A stretch of DNA of 64,000 nucleotides from Zhihengliuella sp. GTDB taxonomy: Bacteria; Actinomycetota; Actinomycetes; Actinomycetales; Micrococcaceae. Positions within the stretch are counted from its first letter, which is position 1. Every line of letters begins with the position of its first letter. Positions 59,336-64,000 of the stretch are shown here, piece after piece. Both the position numbers and the translations under genes were made by a program. Below the pieces are notes generated by a model that saw only the letters and a program-made list of their open reading frames with translations, ran no database searches and was not told the DNA's origin. The DNA is taken from positions 186,001 to 250,000 of the forward strand of contig NZ_JAPSJL010000001.1 of assembly GCF_031178195.1 (NCBI RefSeq), read 5' to 3'.

Positions 59336-60601
59336 TCAAGTGGTCTGGCGCTGCTGCCGGACCACCAGGTAGATCAGGTAGGGCGCGCCGACGACGGCGG
59401 TCGCCACGCCCGCGGGCAGCGCCACGGCGAACAGCCGGGCGGCCGCGAGGTCGGCGAGTAGGATGAACAGCGCGCCCACCAGCGCCGAGGAGACGATCGG
59501 CGGCAGCGTCGACCGGGTCATGAGCTTGGCGATCTGCGGGCTCGCCAGGGCGACGAACGCCACCGGGCCGGCGAGCACCGTCGCCGCGACGGCCAGCAGG
59601 GTCGCGACGCCCAGCAGCCAGACGCGCGTGACATTGATCCGCATGCCGAGGGCCACCGCGGTGTCCTGGTGCAGCGCGATGACGCGCAGGCTCCGCTGGG
59701 ACAGGAGCGCGGCGAGGAACCCGGCGCCGACCAGGGGGATGATCGGCAGGACCTGGGCCCAGTCGCGCCCGTTGATGGTGCCGGTCATCCACGTCAGAGC
59801 CTGCGCGGCGTTGGTGACGTCGCCGAGAGTGAGCATCCACGTGGTCATGGCCGCGGCGAGCCCGGAGAGCCCCAGCCCCACGATGATCAGCCGGTTCGAT
59901 TCGAGCCCGGACCTCCACGCCAGCACGAACACGGCGAGGGCCGTGAGCACACCGGCCAGGGCCGCGCCGATCGGCAGGCCCAGGGTCGCGGCGATCCCGG
60001 AGAGGCCGCCGGCCGTTCCCGCCAGCACCAGCACGGCCACCGCCCCGAACGAGGCGCCCTGGGTGATCCCCAGGACGTCCGGGCTGGCCAGCGGGTTGCG
60101 GGCGACCGTCTGCGTCAGCGCGCCGGCGACGCCCAGGCCCGCCCCCGCGACGACCGCCGCCAGCGTGCGCGGCGCGCGGAACTCCGTGACGGCCAGCTCG
60201 GTCCGCCCGTCGGGCGCCTGCCCGGCCAGCGTGGCCAGCACGTCCCGCAGCGGGATCTCCGAGCCGCCCACGGCGATGTGCCAGGCGGCGGCGAGCACGC
60301 ACGCCAGCCCCAGCAGCAGCGGGACCGCGAGGCGCCGCAGCCACGCGGCCCCGGCCAGACGGGGTACGACGGCGGTGCGCGGCCGGCGCTGCGTGCGCCC
60401 CGGGGCCGGGGCTGTCACCATGACGGCGGCGGCCGCGGCCCTGGTCCGCGGGGCGTCCTGCGCCGCGGTCTCCGGCGCCGGAAGGCTCGTTGCCGCGGGG
60501 CTCGTTGCCGCAGTGTCGGGCGTCGCGGTATCGGATGCCGCAGCATCGTGCGCCTTGACGGCCGGCGTGGTGCCGGTCGGCGTCGTCTCGATCGAGGTCA
60601 T
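59336..60601 (-). CDS. Iron-siderophore ABC transporter permease (FecCD family, second subunit)
   Basis: 421 residues. An unusual 90-residue Ala/Thr/Pro-rich cytoplasmic leader precedes a FecCD permease with about ten helices: FRAPRTLAAVVAGAGLGVAGAL, TVARNPLASPDVLGITQGASFGAV and, near the C-terminus, VAFVALASPQIAKLMTR followed by PAGVATAVVGAPYLIYLV. It pairs with the preceding permease gene, whose stop codon overlaps its start by 4 bp. No ATPase gene is present after it. Confidence 0.92.
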   Translation of the reverse strand: MTSIETTPTGTTPAVKAHDAAASDTATPDTAATSPAATSLPAPETAAQDAPRTRAAAAAVMVTAPAPGRTQRRPRTAVVPRLAGAAWLRRLAVPLLLGLACVLAAAWHIAVGGSEIPLRDVLATLAGQAPDGRTELAVTEFRAPRTLAAVVAGAGLGVAGALTQTVARNPLASPDVLGITQGASFGAVAVLVLAGTAGGLSGIAATLGLPIGAALAGVLTALAVFVLAWRSGLESNRLIIVGLGLSGLAAAMTTWMLTLGDVTNAAQALTWMTGTINGRDWAQVLPIIPLVGAGFLAALLSQRSLRVIALHQDTAVALGMRINVTRVWLLGVATLLAVAATVLAGPVAFVALASPQIAKLMTRSTLPPIVSSALVGALFILLADLAAARLFAVALPAGVATAVVGAPYLIYLVVRQQRQTT

Positions 60602-61713
60602 ACCGCCACCACCTTCCGGCGGCGGGCGATATAGACGAAGACCGGCGCGCCGATCATGGCCACCACCACGCCCACCGGCAGCTCGCCCGGCCGGGCCATG
60701 ACCCGCCCGGCGACGTCGGCGACCAGGAGCAGCGCGGCGCCGGTCAGGGCGGCCGCGGGCAACAGCCATCGGTAGTCGGCGCCGATCGCCCAGCGCACGA
60801 TGTGCGGGACCAGCAGGCCCAGGAACGCGATGGGCCCGGCCACCGTCACGGCCGCGCCGGTGAGCAGGACGAGCGCGGCGAGGCCGACCCCGCGGGCGCG
60901 CGCCGTCGTGACGCCGAGCGACGTCGCCACAGACTCGCCGAGGGCCAGCGCGTTCAGCTGCGTGGCGTTGAGCCAGGCGATGGCCGCACCGACCACCAGC
61001 AGTGGCCAGAGGATCTCGAGCGCATCGGACCTGCCGGCCACCGAGCCGACCTGCCAGAACCGCAGCGTCTCCAGCGCGGCCTCGCTGAGCAGCACGATCC
61101 CGGAGACCACCCCCGTGCACAGCGCGGTGACGGCCGCGCCCACGAGCACCAGCGTGGTCGGCGAGCCGCCCCGCCGGCCCACGTGCCCGATCCCGAACAC
61201 GACGACGGCGGCCACGAGCGCGCCCGTGAAGGCGAGGACTGCCTGAACGGCGTAGGGCTGGGGGCCGAGCGCCGCCGTCGTGCCGACGATGGCCAGCGCG
61301 GCGCCCTGGTTGATGCCCAGCAGGCCCGGCTCGGCAATCGGATTGCGGGTGTGCCCCTGGACGAGCGTGCCGGCCATGCCGAGCGCGGCCCCGACGGCGA
61401 GCGCGGTCACGGTGCGCGGGGCCCGCAGTTCGCGGATCGTCACGTCCATGACGGTGCCGGTCGGCGCGAAGATGGCGTGCAGCGCCTCGGAGACCGTATT
61501 GGAGGCGGAGCCGATGCAGAGGCTCAGGACGGACACCACGGCGACGGCGCAGGCCAGGACCGCGAGCACCAGCAGGGGACGCCCCCGGGACGCGGCGCCG
61601 GCCGGGGGGCCGCCGGCCTCGAGCGGTGTCGTCGGGCGCGGTGCCGCCGGGCGCGGTGCCGCGTCGACCGGGGACTGGGTCGGGGCGGTCTCGGGCTGGC
61701 GGGTGGTGGTCAC
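60598..61713 (-). CDS. Iron-siderophore ABC transporter permease (FecCD family, first subunit)
   Basis: 371 residues from a GTG at 61713. After a Pro/Ala-rich leader the FecCD motifs appear: LRAPRTVTALAVGAALGMAGTL, GHTRNPIAEPGLLGINQGAAL, and GPIAFLGLLVPHIVRWAIG, ending in LPVGVVVAMIGAPVFVYIARR. It forms the membrane pore with the second FecCD protein. It is divergent from the binding-protein gene, with DtxR-like boxes in between, so iron repression is likely. Confidence 0.92.
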   Translation of the reverse strand: MTTTRQPETAPTQSPVDAAPRPAAPRPTTPLEAGGPPAGAASRGRPLLVLAVLACAVAVVSVLSLCIGSASNTVSEALHAIFAPTGTVMDVTIRELRAPRTVTALAVGAALGMAGTLVQGHTRNPIAEPGLLGINQGAALAIVGTTAALGPQPYAVQAVLAFTGALVAAVVVFGIGHVGRRGGSPTTLVLVGAAVTALCTGVVSGIVLLSEAALETLRFWQVGSVAGRSDALEILWPLLVVGAAIAWLNATQLNALALGESVATSLGVTTARARGVGLAALVLLTGAAVTVAGPIAFLGLLVPHIVRWAIGADYRWLLPAAALTGAALLLVADVAGRVMARPGELPVGVVVAMIGAPVFVYIARRRKVVAV

Positions 61714-61772
61714 GGGGATCCTGGGGTGGGGCGGCGGTGGTGCCCGTCGAAGTGTGACGGAGGCGGCAGAAA

Positions 61773-61826
61773 TTAGCTTAGACCATGGTAGCGTTTTGGT
61801 CGCTCGGTCGGGTTAGGCGACCCTAA
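61773..61826. promoter_or_regulatory. Two DtxR/IdeR-like iron boxes in the divergent promoter
   Basis: At 61808-61826 TCGGGTTAGGCGACCCTAA matches the 19-bp DtxR/IdeR consensus (TTAGGTTAGGCTAACCTAA) at 15 positions by my count. A weaker match, TTAGCTTAGACCATGGTAG (12 of 19), lies at 61773-61791 nearer the permease genes. They suggest iron-dependent repression in both directions. Confidence 0.65.
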
Positions 61827-61887
61827 ATTCGGCACCGGGTGTAACGCCACCGTTCGCACACTCGAATTTCCCCTGAGGAGAACCAGT

Positions 61888-62901
61888 ATGAAGAAGACCC
61901 GCTTGGCCATCGCGGCGGTCGCCGCGGCCGCGCTCCTGGGACTGACCGCCTGCGGCGGCGGCTCCACCGCCGGCGACGCGTCCGACGCTCCGGCTTCCGC
62001 CAGCAGCGCCGAGGCCGCCGAATTCCCCAAGACGGTGGAGCACTTCCGCGGCAGCACGGAGATCCCCGAGCAGCCGCTGCGCATCGCCGCACTGGACCCC
62101 AGCTACGTGGACGCGACCATGCTGCTGGGCGCCGAGCTCGTCGCCTACACCCAGTACCGCCAGGGCAGCAACCCGTTCCCCGAGTACCTGGGCGACGTGA
62201 GCGAGCTGACCGACGAGGCCGTCAACGTGGGCACCATCGCCGAGCCGGACCTGGAGAAGATCCTGGAGGCCGAGCCGGACCTGATCATCACCGCCGACGT
62301 CCGCCAGGGCGCCATGTACGACCAGCTGAACAAGATCGCCCCCACCGTCATGTCCGAGTCCACGGGCCCGACCTGGAAGGAGAACGTGGTGCTCCTGGGC
62401 GAGGCCATCGGCAAGAAGACGGAGGCCGAGCAGGCCGTTGCCGACTACGAGGAGCGTGCGGCCGCCGTCGGTGCCGCGATCCTCGAGAAGGACCCCGAGG
62501 CCACGTACTCTCTCATCCGGTTCGCCGGCGAGGACACCGCGCGTCTGTACTCGTCGAACTCGTTCATCGGCGAGATCATGGCGGACATGGGCGTCCCGCG
62601 GCCGGAGGGCCAGCCGGACTCCGAGGAGGAGATCATGGTGGCGCTGTCCACCGAGCAGATCCTCGAGGCCGACGCCGGCCTCATCATGGAGTCCACCTGG
62701 AACCCCGGCGGCGCCGAGGGCGAGGCGTCGGTGGAGCAGCGCGACCGGTTCCGCTCCAACCCGCTCTACTCGCAGCTGACCGGCGACATCCTCGAGGTCG
62801 ACGACAGCGTCTTCCTCTCCTCCGTCAGCATCCAGGGCGCCAACGAGGTCGTGACGCAGCTCGCCGAGCACTTCGGCGTCGACCCGCAGCTGGAGCAGTA
62901 G
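61888..62901 (+). CDS. Iron-siderophore substrate-binding lipoprotein (FepB/FhuD-like)
   Basis: 337 residues from the ATG at 61888 behind GAGGAG. Lipoprotein signal with lipobox LTAC (Cys near 22), then a Gly/Ser/Ala linker. The class-III binding fold shows QPLRIAALDPSYVDATMLLGAELVA, TIAEPDLEKILEAEPDLIIT (the typical EPxLEKIxxLxPDLI motif), a central long helix (TEAEQAVADYEERAAAVGA) and VFLSSVSIQGANEVVTQLAE. It captures a ferric siderophore or heme-like ligand for the divergent FecCD pair. Confidence 0.92.
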   Translation: MKKTRLAIAAVAAAALLGLTACGGGSTAGDASDAPASASSAEAAEFPKTVEHFRGSTEIPEQPLRIAALDPSYVDATMLLGAELVAYTQYRQGSNPFPEYLGDVSELTDEAVNVGTIAEPDLEKILEAEPDLIITADVRQGAMYDQLNKIAPTVMSESTGPTWKENVVLLGEAIGKKTEAEQAVADYEERAAAVGAAILEKDPEATYSLIRFAGEDTARLYSSNSFIGEIMADMGVPRPEGQPDSEEEIMVALSTEQILEADAGLIMESTWNPGGAEGEASVEQRDRFRSNPLYSQLTGDILEVDDSVFLSSVSIQGANEVVTQLAEHFGVDPQLEQ

Positions 62902-62940
62902 CCCGGACGCGACCGCCGGCAGCACCCGCCACCGGACCCC

Positions 62941-62978
62941 ACGGAGCCCGCAGCCGCCCCGGCGGCTGCGGGCTCCGT
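62941..62978. terminator. Bidirectional terminator between the siderophore-binding and CobW-like genes
   Basis: Perfect 18-bp stem ACGGAGCCCGCAGCCGCC / GGCGGCTGCGGGCTCCGT with a 2-nt loop, followed on the plus strand by CGTCTCT. It separates two convergent genes. Confidence 0.85.
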
Positions 62979-62998
62979 CGTCTCTGGGCGGGAATCCC

Positions 62999-64000
62999 TC
63001 AGGCGCGGTCGCGGACGTGGACCCAGGCCGGGAACGGATCGTGGAAACCGGCCCACTCCCGGGGCCCGGCGAGGAGCTCGTCGTCGGTCAGGACGGCGGC
63101 GTCGAGCAGTCGGCGCAGACGTTCCTCGTCCAGCCCGATGCCAGTGAGGATCAGATCCTGCCCCACGCACAGCGGCTCCTCGGCCGCGCCGTCCTCCTCG
63201 AGCGGCAGCAGGTCGAACATGCGGCCGACGTGCTCCCACTGCGCCGTGATGCCGGACCGGGTGGCCAGGCGCGCGAACCCCGCCGAGCGCACCACCCGGC
63301 CCGCGCCGCCCCGCTCCGACCCGCCCAGTTCCGGGCTGCCCCGGTCCGACCCGCCCCGCTCCAGCTCGTCCAGCGCCACCCGCAACCGCTCGGGGTGGAA
63401 GGGCCGTACCGAGTCGTAGCGCAGGGTCGAGACCCGCTCGTCGCGGATGCGCGGCGCGAAGGAGCTGGGGTGGTCCGAGTTCAGACGGCGGATCCACCCC
63501 GGCCGCAGCCCGGTCGGCGTATTGGGTGCGCCGCGACGGTCGTCGTCGAGCCACCGCTGGACGTCAAGCTCCAGGTGCGCCGTGGGGTTGAGGTGGCTGA
63601 TCAGGCTCACGACCAGCGAGACGTCGGGCCCGGTCAACCCGCTCCAGTTGGTGACCGCCACGACGGTGGCGAACTCGATCTGGCGCACGGCAAGCAGGGC
63701 CCGGGCAACGAACCCGGGCAGGTACTCGCCGTCGAACAGGTCCTCCAGCAGGTGCGCGGCGTCCACCACGCAGACGACGTCGGCCACCGGCCCGGGCGAG
63801 CCGTCGCCGTCGAAGAGGCCGATTGCGTCGAGGACGGGCACCTCCGCGGGCAGGTCGACGACGATCCCCCGCACGTCGTCGCGCCCGGCGGCGACGTGCA
63901 GCGTGGCCGCGAGATCGTCGAGCCACCGGGGCAGCCGGCGGGACGGGCCCGCCTCGCCCGGCGTCGAAGCGCTGGCCGCCGAGCCCCGGAGCACCGAGCC
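62999..64000 (-). CDS. CobW/COG0523-family GTPase, C-terminal part (5' end outside the window)
   Basis: About 333 residues visible. The portion includes VADVVCVVDAAHLLEDLFDGEY and FATVVAVTNWSGLTGPDVSLVVSLISHLNP (switch and base-recognition region, with TNWS replacing the usual NKxD), then a CobW_C domain (RVSTLRYDSVRPFHPERLRVAL ... VVRSAGFARLATR). The Walker A motif must lie upstream beyond base 64000. COG0523 proteins are metal (often zinc) chaperones or insertases. A Gly/Ser/Arg-rich low-complexity insert (about residues 215-235) splits the CobW_C domain. The frame is open at the window edge. Confidence 0.82.
   Translation of the reverse strand, partial: GSVLRGSAASASTPGEAGPSRRLPRWLDDLAATLHVAAGRDDVRGIVVDLPAEVPVLDAIGLFDGDGSPGPVADVVCVVDAAHLLEDLFDGEYLPGFVARALLAVRQIEFATVVAVTNWSGLTGPDVSLVVSLISHLNPTAHLELDVQRWLDDDRRGAPNTPTGLRPGWIRRLNSDHPSSFAPRIRDERVSTLRYDSVRPFHPERLRVALDELERGGSDRGSPELGGSERGGAGRVVRSAGFARLATRSGITAQWEHVGRMFDLLPLEEDGAAEEPLCVGQDLILTGIGLDEERLRRLLDAAVLTDDELLAGPREWAGFHDPFPAWVHVRDRA

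Overview
The window is GC-rich DNA with short intergenic gaps, ATGA-type stop/start overlaps and GTG/TTG starts. It fits an actinomycete, most likely of the Micrococcaceae. That placement is inferred from composition and gene content, as there is no rRNA marker. No tRNA, rRNA, CRISPR array or transposase was recognised. Several genes have a TANNNT box 6-7 nt before the ATG, as expected for leaderless transcripts.

Layout. (1) 1-800: a fragment of a putative GIY-YIG-type protein and a small ExK nuclease-like gene. (2) 882-10095: a divergent catabolic locus. The left arm encodes a TIM-barrel sugar enzyme, a DhaK-DhaL kinase, an RpiB homologue and a divergent TPI homologue. The right arm encodes a GntR regulator, a PdxA-family dehydrogenase and a tripartite tricarboxylate transporter (TctCBA). 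Together they suggest uptake of a sugar acid, conversion to a tetrulose, phosphorylation and isomerisation to erythrose 4-phosphate. (3) 10322-13480: a DraG-phosphatase fusion, a helical-repeat protein and gene remnants. (4) 13542-21119: a ThuA/ThuB-like carbohydrate locus with binding protein, two permeases, two Gfo/Idh oxidoreductases and a LacI repressor. (5) 21310-32701: a defence island with an AT-richer AIPR gene facing a four-gene operon (helicase, DUF4391 protein, type III Mod, type III Res). Next to it lie a GIY-YIG gene and an exported protein (33110-35116). (6) 35297-41664: a complete ribose operon (rbsR, rbsACB, rbsK, rbsD) under a 28-bp perfect palindrome.

(7) 41722-47760: an ImmA peptidase without its HTH, a YkvI-type transporter divergent from an aminotransferase/2-hydroxyacid dehydrogenase pair, DoxX and a flavodoxin-like protein. 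(8) 47991-50118: two small genes with strong ribosome binding sites, an M50 peptidase, and a putative metal-responsive DUF4396 gene with a His-rich repeat tail behind a CsoR-like operator. (9) 50166-54706: VOC protein, a glutaminase-STAS-cNMP fusion, two overlapping small genes, aquaporin and a PAP2-like membrane protein. (10) 55021-59229: an XRE-ImmA/PIN toxin-antitoxin pair with its own palindrome, a CoA-disulfide-reductase/rhodanese fusion and a thymidylate-kinase-like gene. (11) 59336-62901: an iron-siderophore uptake locus with DtxR/IdeR-like boxes but no ATPase gene. (12) 62999-end: a partial CobW-family gene.

The strongest candidates for under-described biology are the tetrulose/PdxA/TctABC pathway, the AIPR plus four-gene type III-like defence island, and the DraG-phosphatase fusion. 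All functions are inferred from motifs and recalled family patterns; no searches were run.
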